Below, piece after piece: positions 45,901-53,220 of a DNA stretch of 64,000 bases; position 1 is the first letter of the stretch; every line of letters starts with the position of its first letter. Under the pieces are notes generated by a model that was given only the letters and a program-made list of their open reading frames with translations, ran no database searches and was not told the DNA's origin. Both the position numbers and the translations under genes were made by a program. Source of the DNA: Mycoplasmatota bacterium (GTDB lineage: Bacteria > Bacillota_I > Bacilli_A > MAG-NZ); assembly GCA_018394315.1 (NCBI GenBank), contig CP074575.1, positions 1,052,615 through 1,116,614 of the forward strand. The letters run 5' to 3'.

Positions 45901-46382
45901 TACACGTAAAATATTCTTTCAATAGTGATGGTTATAAAGTACATAATATGGTTAATATTAATCACTTCGATGATTTACCACACAGAGATTTACGCTTTGT
46001 TTTACGTACTGGGTTACCAGTAAATATTAGTAAGTTCATTTGCTTACCACTAAAGCAAGATGAAATACTAGGTGGTGTAATATATTTTGAATGTAGAGAT
46101 GGATATGACTATGATTTTATTACTGATATAGTGAACGGGTATTTACCTGTTAAAGAATCAATAAAACCTACTGAGATGGTTGAAAAAGTTATTTTAACGA
46201 AGAGAGAAATTGAGATTATAATACTTGCAAGCGAAGGAAAGTCAAACAAGAGTATAAGTGATAAGTTATTTGTCACAGTTGGAACTGTGAGAAACCATTT
46301 GAGCAGTATTTATAGTAAAATGGGAGTTAGTAATAGAGTTCAAGCAATTATAGTTGCTAAGGAAATGGGATTGCTAAAATAA
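42927..46382 (+). CDS. LuxR-family AAA regulator (LAL/MalT-like, large)
   Basis: 1151 residues; AAGGGGGAG site. The N-terminal AAA_16-type ATPase has Walker A GRAGYGKS (36-43) and Walker B LVIFVDDLQWAD (about 158-169). It is followed by several hundred residues of TPR-like helices, then a small beta-rich, GAF-like segment (about 1010-1070). The C-terminal LuxR helix-turn-helix is LTKREIEIIILASEGKSNKS, VGTVRNHLSSIYSKMGV. LAL regulators oligomerise on ATP and inducer binding to activate transcription. Located 91 bases after the giant lipoprotein in the same direction, so it likely controls it. Confidence 0.88.
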   Translation: MRKTDDILIANGNVDILLNNFDITLSGNPSYTTIIGRAGYGKSYLMSFHEDFFSNNAVFISSKCSKFGEMYIQIVGRLLGEVANHIYKMPKQDYDLVRKGIEERHTKDLEILALVSPYFTELITSLRKKREIITKHKREDVLDVVTRVFNTLSQYLFPLVIFVDDLQWADSTSITIFESIFKNENNIYLIFAIREEEIGEDHLSSPFFDEKNIIRLNCFSQDDTKEYLEKIFENKEFVDFDKIVNSLTSLTSGIPFYLQLVLNEYLDKRVISISDRVNFDLSKIENISFDESYQGLIIEKVERLSHDERYALNILSCCERDMRIDLLKEFGVKESAITSLLNQVLFSSKNETVNVSHDIIRYAVHDLMGVKTNQKLCLHILCSLPEDYQDESFKTFLILRADKLDLLDDDCSNIIEVIYNQAQIAKELADLDYAAELLELGIFLITNSHKNQKLLFDIRLDLMECEFIRINVSTSKKMYSDLLREYPDKVIDIKSRYISFYAFNAEWENVLELGKDILDNLNFKLRSKVSLIDLLNYMRFYTYRKVKNLSKLPLLKDKRMLSIINILTVMIPASNRIDIRLFNAISMKLAVLVVKYGISPFSAIGLSMGSLIQYFVLHNETKGNMIQKYTMKILNDNLLEQKRSIPYALLGTFTYHWSNSFSDTLDLLAKSNEYSHVDNEFLFSNYALVFSIITSYVKGDKLDSILEFINNFNRKKSRLEDYLLKHMFQLYIDHIHYLKTGEVVNSFSLDQRKSSFYDTIVLNYDMLRVHQLYITGNYKEAYNLSNRIDRLVWAHDGFILNGSFAFYSCLSRIAYHNLSADKKGNLRIIKKLMNYLKRWHDRDNINHQVRYRIASVEFERVINKRAGYEKEINSIIELVNGTSNYQLIATVNLVASRYYKYSQKLAELYLGDTKSAFKLWGADYVASIYDDGKVDEYEEKRTREVINQNVLESIKQYSRMSEQEIYNYYVDYIFQNTNVTRCIICIERNEYLHVKYSFNSDGYKVHNMVNINHFDDLPHRDLRFVLRTGLPVNISKFICLPLKQDEILGGVIYFECRDGYDYDFITDIVNGYLPVKESIKPTEMVEKVILTKREIEIIILASEGKSNKSISDKLFVTVGTVRNHLSSIYSKMGVSNRVQAIIVAKEMGLLK

Positions 46383-46391
46383 GTGTGATAA

Positions 46392-46640
46392 GGTTCTGTT
46401 GAAACAAAAATATAAGCACTCTATCATTATCTGCTTTGGAAGGTTCTATTGCAAATAATATAGATAATTAAACCTAAGTTCAAATCTTTGATTGTTATAC
46501 AATATAAAATATCTGATTGATTAAATTGATCTCATCAGATATTTTTCTTATATTTGCTAGTCCCTTGCGAATCATAAGTGATGTTATTATGAGTTGCTGT
46601 TAACAAGAGCCGATTTCATTCCAATGATTAATAATTTCTA
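46392..46640 (-). mobile_element. Degraded, nested IS6-family ends
   Basis: GGTTCTGTTGAAACA at 46392 and GGTTCTATTGCAAATA at 46442 are two IS6 termini 50 bases apart. From 46442 the sequence follows the transposase 3' end of the intact copy (AATATCTGATTGAT, ATTGATCTCATCAGATA) before fading out near 46640. No coding capacity remains. 46383-46819 holds nothing else I can identify. Confidence 0.7.
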
Positions 46641-46819
46641 ATTAGAAATGTTTATTCCACTATTTAAAGACTTTCATATATTTTTTGTTGTGTAATCAAA
46701 ATTATTGATTGTTTTCATCTCATAATCTTTTTAAACAAAAAATCAGCTTGTTAAATGGTACAGAGTTATTGATTTTTCATTCACATTTCTTCGATTTACT
46801 CAAAATTCAATCTTCTACT

Positions 46820-47023
46820 TTAATGCTTGTAACTGTTGTCATTTAAACTTTCTTTATTTATTCTTTTTTCCTCTGCTATACTCCTTCCTCCATCATAGTT
46901 ACTTAAAACTTCAGCAGCTTCAGCAATCTCAACATCAAAGTTTTCATCAACTATTTGATTTTTTACTTTTCTTTTATTTCTCTTTACATTTTCATAATTG
47001 TCTCTATTTTTTTTATTTTCCAT
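46820..47023 (-). CDS. Small hydrophilic protein
   Basis: 67 residues from the second ATG, 7 bases after AGGAGG; the first ATG (47029) is too close to the site. Extremely charged, low in hydrophobics (MENKKNRDNYENVKRNKRK, then an acidic helix and EEKRINKESL), probably disordered or helical. Reminiscent in composition of small acid-soluble-type or stress proteins, but I cannot assign it. Confidence 0.5.
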   Translation of the reverse strand: MENKKNRDNYENVKRNKRKVKNQIVDENFDVEIAEAAEVLSNYDGGRSIAEEKRINKESLNDNSYKH

Positions 47024-47129
47024 GTGCATTCCTCCTAATTATTTACAACTTATTTTTTGTACTTTGTGTCAAGATATACAATAATAAGCCTTTTGTCATT
47101 TCTTGATTAGCTTCTTACTTTAGTTAAAG

Positions 47130-48482
47130 CTAGAATGTGGTAATTCTTATGAATAGAATATAGGCGATTATCATCGGAATCACGTAGCGTAGTAAGAAAA
47201 TTGATGTTTTTGTAAACTTATATTTGATTCCACCTGATTCTATTTCGTCAATTATAGCTCTTGGTTTTAATATCCATCCAATAAATATACTTAGTAATAG
47301 GGTACTAATTGGTAATATAGCGTAGTCAAGCGACCAATCAATAAAATCAAATAATGAGCGGCCATTTGAAATGAATCCTAAATCACTAAGTATATGTCCA
47401 CCTACTGATAAGGAAGCACTTATTCCAATAATTACAACAATTGCTCCAATAATACCAGTTGCAGCCTTACGTCTAATTTTTGTTTTGTTTGTGATTGTTG
47501 TAATTAATACTTCAAACATTGATATCGAAGATGTTAGTGCTGCAAAAACTAGTAGGATGAAGAACAAGAATGAAAAGAATGCGCCAAATGGCATTGAGTT
47601 AAATACAAGTGGAAGTGTGATGAACACTAAGCCTGGCCCTGCTCCTGGATTTTGATTAAAAGCAAACACTGCTGGGAATACAGCAAATCCAGCTAATATT
47701 GCTACAAATGTATCTGCGAAAATAACTTGTCTTGATATTGACTGTAGATCTTCTTGCTTATCTATGTATATTCCATATGTAAGCATTGCTCCAAGTCCAA
47801 TACCTATAGAGAATAAAGCTTGGACTAATGCCGCACTCCATACATTAATATTATAGATTTGACTCCAATCAGGCTTTAAGAAAAACCTTATTCCAGTTTG
47901 GCTACCAGTTAATGTTAAACTTCTGATTACTAAAACTATTAACACACCAAGAAGTAATGGCATAGCAAATTTTGAAAATTTTTCAATTCCACCTTGAATA
48001 CCTCTTAATACAATAACTAAATTAGCTACAATAAAAACTAACTGTGGTATTATAGTGCTTTTTGATGTTATAAAGTTTATGAAAAAATCAGATGCGTTGA
48101 CTGTCGTTATTTGATTTAATCCTCCAGTTAGAGATATTATTGCATAATAAAGAGCCCATCCAGCAATACCTGTATAGATAGCAAGAAGGATAAAAGAACC
48201 CAAAACTCCTGGGATACCCATTGCAGAATATTTTTTTCCTTTTGCCTTAAAAGCATCAATAGGGTTTGTTCTTGACTTACGACCAACTGCAAATTCAGCA
48301 GTTAGTAAAGGATATCCAATGATAGAAACAATAATTAGATAGACTATGATAAAGGCAGCACCTCCGTTGCTACCTGCCATATATGGAAATTTCCATATAT
48401 TTCCTAACCCTACTGCGCAACCTGCAGCAGCGGCAATTACACCGAGTTTAGAGGAAAATGACTCTGTTTCTCGTTTATTCAT
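47130..48482 (-). CDS. Neurotransmitter:sodium symporter (SNF) family transporter
   Basis: 450 residues from the ATG 4 bases after AAGGTGGT; an upstream in-frame ATG at 48500 lacks a site. LGVIAAAAGCAVGLGNIWKF and PYMAGSNGGAAF are the NSS N-terminal Na+/substrate-binding signature (helix 1). About eleven to twelve membrane helices, as in LeuT/MhsT-type bacterial members. Imports amino acids or related amines with Na+. Monocistronic. The region 48483-48960 upstream shows AT-rich spacer only. Confidence 0.92.
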   Translation of the reverse strand: MNKRETESFSSKLGVIAAAAGCAVGLGNIWKFPYMAGSNGGAAFIIVYLIIVSIIGYPLLTAEFAVGRKSRTNPIDAFKAKGKKYSAMGIPGVLGSFILLAIYTGIAGWALYYAIISLTGGLNQITTVNASDFFINFITSKSTIIPQLVFIVANLVIVLRGIQGGIEKFSKFAMPLLLGVLIVLVIRSLTLTGSQTGIRFFLKPDWSQIYNINVWSAALVQALFSIGIGLGAMLTYGIYIDKQEDLQSISRQVIFADTFVAILAGFAVFPAVFAFNQNPGAGPGLVFITLPLVFNSMPFGAFFSFLFFILLVFAALTSSISMFEVLITTITNKTKIRRKAATGIIGAIVVIIGISASLSVGGHILSDLGFISNGRSLFDFIDWSLDYAILPISTLLLSIFIGWILKPRAIIDEIESGGIKYKFTKTSIFLLRYVIPMIIAYILFIRITTF

Positions 48483-49017
48483 AAATACCACCTTGATCAT
48501 AATTTATACTAGAAGTCATACTTATGTATCCTATAGAGAAAAATTCATAAATAATAAATCATAAATTAGCATATAAAAACCATTAACATATTCAAGTCAT
48601 AGTTTATAACTATTTTTTTAAAAACACGTTTTACATGACAGCGTATTAATGATTGCCTCTAATGTATTCATGTAACATTATATTGTCCCCAATCTGAAAA
48701 AAAAATGTTCATTTTTTTGTTTTTATTTTTATAGAGAAATGATTTATGGAATTAATATAAAGGGACTAGATGATATCAATGAATTGACTAATTATCTATT
48801 TGCTTACGGAAGGAGGATATATAAGTCGAATATAGATTTAAACACATTTACATAATTGATGCCAATTTATCTTAAACATCACTAAGTAGAAAGAAATAAG
48901 TAAATACTATATTGAATAGAAACACTCTATTTTGACCTCTTTGGAACAATAGTTACTTGAACATCATATAATAGTGTGTTATCATACTAATAGAATTCAA
49001 GAAGGAGGAGTCATTTA

Positions 49018-49056
49018 ATGAATATAGGTAACAATAAAATCCGTTTTTATGTTTAA
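49018..49056 (+). CDS. hflX leader peptide (putative arrest/sensor peptide)
   Basis: Encodes MNIGNNKIRFYV. The ATG is preceded by AAGGAGGAG at ideal distance, far stronger than chance. The short hydrophobic/basic end (IRFYV) is the kind of sequence where drug-bound ribosomes may stall. The role in regulation is inferred from position. Confidence 0.6.
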   Translation: MNIGNNKIRFYV

Positions 49057-49148
49057 TAATTTAATATTAACTCTACCAAGTGTGGAGTAAGCGGAATTGT
49101 CTACCTTATTTTAAATGCTCAAAATTCATTGTTATAAGTGAAAATTGA

Positions 49149-49172
49149 AGAGGGACGAAACTGTCCTTTTTA
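49149..49172 (+). terminator. Attenuator hairpin 1 in the hflX leader
   Basis: AGGGAC-GAAACT-GTCCTT followed by TTTATTG (one G-T pair). Located 95 bases after the leader ORF stop. Confidence 0.65.
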
Positions 49173-49280
49173 TTGTTTGAATTCTATATCTATATTTTTT
49201 GTTATGAGTTGATACTTGTTACATTAATCCAAATTTCAAACAGTATTTTTAATGGTATTTTTGATTATTTCTGTTTACTT

Positions 49281-49311
49281 AACACAGGTAGATTACTTGT
49301 GTTTTATTTTT
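49281..49311 (+). terminator. Attenuator hairpin 2 immediately upstream of hflX
   Basis: AACACAGGTA-GAT-TACTTGTGTT, a continuous 10-bp stem (one G-T), followed by TTATTTTT. It ends only 8 bases before the hflX Shine-Dalgarno, so it must be bypassed for hflX expression. Confidence 0.7.
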
Positions 49312-49327
49312 GTAAATGGAGGTTTAT

Positions 49328-50569
49328 ATGGAAAGAAAAGAAAAAGCATTATTAGTCGGCGTAAGTTTGAATAATCAAGAGATATTAAGATCGATGGATG
49401 AATTATCAAACTTAGCTAGGGCGTGTAATATAGAGGTTGTAGGTACAATTACTCAAAACCTAAATAGAATTAACGTTTCTCATTACATAGGAACAGGAAA
49501 AGTTAGCGAAGTACATGAGTTAGTAAGAGAAAGATCTGTTGAAATTGTAGTATTTGATGATGAATTGTCACCTACTCAGATTCGTAATTTGGAGGATGCT
49601 TTAGGTTGTAGAGTATTAGATCGAACAGTTCTTATTTTAGATATCTTTGCAAAAAGAGCAAAGACCAAAGAGGCGAAGTTGCAAGTTGAGATTGCAAGGT
49701 TAAATTATATGCTACCACGCCTGGTTGGTCAAAACGAATCACTTGGACGACAAAGTGGTGGTGTTGGAACCTACAATAAGGGTAGTGGTGAGAAGAAACT
49801 TGAGTTAGACCGTAGAGGTATTAAGCAAAAAATCAATAAATTAAGCAAGGAACTAGCGTTATTAGTGTCGAGAAGAAAAAATCAACGTAAACAACGTCAA
49901 AAGAATGAAATACCAGTGGTATCATTAGTAGGTTATACTAATGCAGGTAAATCAACTGTAATGAATGCGCTACTAAATCTTTATAATCCTAATACTAAAA
50001 CTGTATATGAGGAAGATATGTTGTTTGCAACACTAGAAACTTCTGTTAGAAACATCAAGCTACCAGATAACAAGTCTTTCTTATTAACAGATACCGTAGG
50101 ATTTATTAGTAAATTACCTCACCATCTTATAAAGGCATTTCGTTCTACTTTAGAAGAGGTTAAAGAGTCAGACTTGCTTATTCATGTTGTGGATTTATCA
50201 AATCCTGATTATATGGAACAAGTACTTGTTACTGAAAATACTTTGAAAGAACTTGGTATAAAAGATATACCAGTTATATATGTATATAATAAAATTGATC
50301 TTGTAGATAATTTTAGTGAATCTGAAGGAGTGCATATTTCAGCGAAAAATAAAATAGGAATTGATATCTTAATAGAAGAGATAAAGAAAAGAGTTTTAAC
50401 AAACTACACGCATTGTAAGATGTTGATACCATATAATAATGGCGATACTTTATCTTACTTATTAGATAATGCGAATATTCTATCCACTTCTTATGAAGAT
50501 GATGGTACTTTAATTGCCTTAGAATGTAAGGAGTCTGATTATCACAAATACAAAAGGTATATAATGTAA
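49328..50569 (+). CDS. hflX: Ribosome-associated GTPase HflX
   Basis: 413 residues from ATG 49328 with TGGAGG 5 bases upstream; the ATG at 49316 overlaps that site. The N-terminal HflX domain (GTITQNLNRINVSHYIGTGK) and basic helical linker precede the GTPase: G1 GYTNAGKS, G3 DTVGFI, G4 NKID, G5 SAKN. HflX splits stalled or hibernating ribosomes and can confer tolerance to macrolides or lincosamides in Gram-positives. The attenuating leader fits induction by ribosome-targeting drugs. Confidence 0.95.
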   Translation: MERKEKALLVGVSLNNQEILRSMDELSNLARACNIEVVGTITQNLNRINVSHYIGTGKVSEVHELVRERSVEIVVFDDELSPTQIRNLEDALGCRVLDRTVLILDIFAKRAKTKEAKLQVEIARLNYMLPRLVGQNESLGRQSGGVGTYNKGSGEKKLELDRRGIKQKINKLSKELALLVSRRKNQRKQRQKNEIPVVSLVGYTNAGKSTVMNALLNLYNPNTKTVYEEDMLFATLETSVRNIKLPDNKSFLLTDTVGFISKLPHHLIKAFRSTLEEVKESDLLIHVVDLSNPDYMEQVLVTENTLKELGIKDIPVIYVYNKIDLVDNFSESEGVHISAKNKIGIDILIEEIKKRVLTNYTHCKMLIPYNNGDTLSYLLDNANILSTSYEDDGTLIALECKESDYHKYKRYIM

Positions 50570-50630
50570 ATATATTAGATCGAACTTTCTTTATTCTAAG
50601 TCAAATATAGGGAACAAATAAGCAATGATT

Positions 50631-50663
50631 AAGTACCGTTCAAAAATGGACGGTACTTATTTT
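50631..50663 (+). terminator. Rho-independent terminator of hflX
   Basis: AAGTACCGTTC-AAAAAT-GGACGGTACTT followed by ATTTTG, an excellent stem. The rest of 50664-51041 is AT-rich spacer presumably holding the promoter of the next operon; I see no gene. Confidence 0.85.
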
Positions 50664-51041
50664 GTATATAGCGTAGAGAGGATATAGAAGTAGTGTTATT
50701 TATTTCCGAACATATTGAATCTTATAATGTTATAAGAAATTTTTTTAGTGATTATATTTTATGCTCTTTATATATGATATTAATAGTATGATAATATTAT
50801 AAAAGGTTTCCAAAAAGTCTTTTTTTGCAAGGGGACTATAATTTCTTCTGTAGATTGTGGTGGATTCATTAAATGGATAAATCACTTTTTTAATAACTAA
50901 AAGTCTTTTATATCTCATATCTCCCATTTATTTACAGGTTTTTGTCAATTATTGTATGAATAAGGTTTAATTTATTGAATATTTATGGTAAATTTATAAT
51001 AAGCGCATTAATATGAACTGAGGGTCATGGAGGTACAAAAT

Positions 51042-51611
51042 ATGGGGTTGATCATCGGTATCATAGGATTTTTTTTACTATTTATATATGAAGCAAATCA
51101 AATTCTTTGGCATAAGTCATTCTTGAAAGTTTTTTTTACAAGTGGACTATTGTGCATAGTTACTGCCACAGTCATAACGGTACTAGATGGATGGATTGGA
51201 ATAAACGCGATAAGTAGCTCCTTTTGGGTTGGATTATTTTGTTTAACCATTTTTCTTGTACTGCTAATATATACATTGTTTTTTTCTATACCATTTAAGG
51301 TTAGTTATATTGAGCAATTTCAAAGTAGAAGGGTTTATACACAAAGAATGTATGCCTTAAGTAGGCATCCCGGTGTTTTATGGTTTATTGGAGTTTATGG
51401 GTCACTTGTGTTGATTTTTCCAACTCAATCAATGATTTTGTTAGCGTTGGTCCAAATTACGTTGAATTTTGTTTATGTAATAATTCAAGATGTTTGGTCT
51501 TTCCCGAAACTATTTATTGACTATGGACAGTACAAGAAAAAAACACCGTTTTTATTCCCATCTATCAAGAGTATATTAATAACTATTCAGTCCTTTAAGG
51601 GGAGGAAATGA
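51042..51611 (+). CDS. Membrane methyltransferase-like protein (ICMT/PEMT-like)
   Basis: 189 residues from ATG 51042 preceded by GGAGGT. Five or six hydrophobic helices. The C-terminal part, YALSRHPGVLWFIGVYG with a later FIDYGQYKKKTPFLFPS, resembles the R-H-P(x) ... Y-x4-P core of isoprenylcysteine/phospholipid methyltransferases that bind AdoMet at the membrane. The conserved Glu-Glu pair of classical members is not obvious, so catalysis is uncertain. It heads an operon with the GH3-type gene (1-base gap) and the signalling gene. Confidence 0.6.
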   Translation: MGLIIGIIGFFLLFIYEANQILWHKSFLKVFFTSGLLCIVTATVITVLDGWIGINAISSSFWVGLFCLTIFLVLLIYTLFFSIPFKVSYIEQFQSRRVYTQRMYALSRHPGVLWFIGVYGSLVLIFPTQSMILLALVQITLNFVYVIIQDVWSFPKLFIDYGQYKKKTPFLFPSIKSILITIQSFKGRK

Positions 51612-51612
51612 G

Positions 51613-53208
51613 ATGAAGTTTGAACAACAACTTGCAACTAGAAGTAAACGTGAAATTTGGGATTCTTTTTGTGGATTTCTCGAATATTCAATGGATGAAT
51701 ATATGCAAGTTCAAACACGCTTGATGGAAGAGCAAATTGATTATTGGTCTAAAAGCGAAATTGGGCAAACAATTTTGAAAGGACAATTTCCAAAATCGAT
51801 TGATGAATTTCGTAATATGGTTCCATTGACAACATATGAAGACTATGCAGATTCATTGTTATCAAAGCAATCTTCTTCTTTACCTATGCATCCCGTTGTT
51901 TGGATTGAAACAACATGGGAAGGAGGGCGCCATCCAGTGAAGGTGGCTCCGTATTCTCGTAGTATGCTAGATACATATAGGAAGAACATGATTGGTTGCC
52001 TTATTCTTTCTAGTAGCAAACAAAAGGGAGAGTTTGATGTTACCGTTGATGATAAATTATTGTACGGTTTAGCGCCTCTCCCTTACGCAACAGGATTGTT
52101 TCCGCTTTTACTAAAAGAAGAAATTGATATGAAATTTTTACCAGACCCAATTGAAGCACAAAATATGAGCTTCTCTGAACGCAATAAAGAGGGCTTCAAA
52201 ATGGCAATGCAGTCTGATGTTGAATTTTTCTTTGGTTTGGGAAGTGTGCTATATGCTGTAACGAAAAATATTATGGAAGCATCCACGAAAAGAGGAGGCA
52301 TTTCGTCGATTTTGAAATACCCTTTGAAAAGAATCATACAAATAGCAAAAGCAAAAAAAGCGAGTCGTACCGAAAACCGTTCGATGTTACCTAAGGATTT
52401 GTTCAATCTAAAAGGGTTTATGGTTGCGGGTACTGATAATCATTTCTATAAGGATGATTTGGAAAAAATGTGGGGGATTCGTCCCATGGAGATTTTTGCT
52501 GGGACAGAACCTGCACTGATTGGAACAGAGACATGGACAAGAGATGGTATGTATTTCTTCCCAGATTCTTGTTTCTATGAATTCATTAAAGAAGATGATT
52601 ATTTGCATCTTTTGGACAACCCTAAATATGTTCCAAATACTTACTTGATGAATGAAGTTGTAGCTGGGGAAAAATACGAGATTGTAGTCACAGTGATGAA
52701 AGGTGGAGCGTTTGCTCGTTATCGTGTTGGCGACGTGTATGAGTGTGTAGGACTTAAAAATAATGAAGACGGCACAAAAATTCCTCGTTTTCGTTATGTG
52801 GATCGTGTATTGAATATTGTGGATATTGCTGGATTTACAAGGATTACAGAGTACAGTATTAGCAAAGCAATTGAACACTCAAAAGTTAAAGTTATTGACT
52901 GGATTGCCAGAAAGGAAGTGTCAGATACCAACCGTCCATTCTTGAAACTATATGTTGAGATTGACCAGTTATATTTGACAAATAATCCTATGAGTACTGA
53001 TATTCTAAAAGAATTACTTACAACTTACTTTAAATTTATCGATCAAGATTACAAAGATTTAAAAAAGATATTAGGAATGGAACCGCTGAAGATTGAATTA
53101 TTAGCAGTGGATACGTTCAAGAAATACAATGCATCTTATGCGAAGCCAATTCGCAAACTCAATGCATCACACCATGATGTATTGAGTTTATTGAACTTTT
53201 CTAGATAG
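51613..53208 (+). CDS. GH3-family acyl-adenylating/amido-synthetase-like protein
   Basis: 531 residues; GGGGAGG site. It matches the GH3 (auxin-responsive promoter family) pattern of the ANL superfamily: an N-terminal helical region, DFRNMVPLTTYEDYAD-like segment (FRNMVPLTTYEDY), an adenylate-binding ETTWEGG/ KVAPYS region, FAGTEPALIGTE, GAFARYRVGDVYE and DRVLNIVDIAG. Plant GH3 enzymes join amino acids to auxin or jasmonate via an acyl-AMP. Bacterial members are poorly characterised and may conjugate amino acids to fatty or aromatic acids. It sits between a membrane methyltransferase-like gene and a GGDEF/HD-GYP gene, with tight spacing. Confidence 0.82.
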   Translation: MKFEQQLATRSKREIWDSFCGFLEYSMDEYMQVQTRLMEEQIDYWSKSEIGQTILKGQFPKSIDEFRNMVPLTTYEDYADSLLSKQSSSLPMHPVVWIETTWEGGRHPVKVAPYSRSMLDTYRKNMIGCLILSSSKQKGEFDVTVDDKLLYGLAPLPYATGLFPLLLKEEIDMKFLPDPIEAQNMSFSERNKEGFKMAMQSDVEFFFGLGSVLYAVTKNIMEASTKRGGISSILKYPLKRIIQIAKAKKASRTENRSMLPKDLFNLKGFMVAGTDNHFYKDDLEKMWGIRPMEIFAGTEPALIGTETWTRDGMYFFPDSCFYEFIKEDDYLHLLDNPKYVPNTYLMNEVVAGEKYEIVVTVMKGGAFARYRVGDVYECVGLKNNEDGTKIPRFRYVDRVLNIVDIAGFTRITEYSISKAIEHSKVKVIDWIARKEVSDTNRPFLKLYVEIDQLYLTNNPMSTDILKELLTTYFKFIDQDYKDLKKILGMEPLKIELLAVDTFKKYNASYAKPIRKLNASHHDVLSLLNFSR

Positions 53209-53220
53209 GAGGTGAACCAG

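Larger units (their letters stand above)
48932..49327 (+). promoter_or_regulatory. hflX leader with upstream ORF and two terminator-like hairpins
   Basis: A TATAAT (48967-48972) starts a leader of about 350 bases. It contains a 12-codon ORF with a strong AAGGAGGAG site (49018-49056), a terminator at 49149-49172, and a second at 49281-49311 placed just before the hflX ribosome site. Leader segments TCTACC at 49072 and 49100 can pair with GGTAGA in the stem/loop of the second hairpin, giving a possible antiterminator. The layout matches uORF-dependent transcription attenuation known for antibiotic-induced genes, including hflX in Listeria. Confidence 0.65.
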
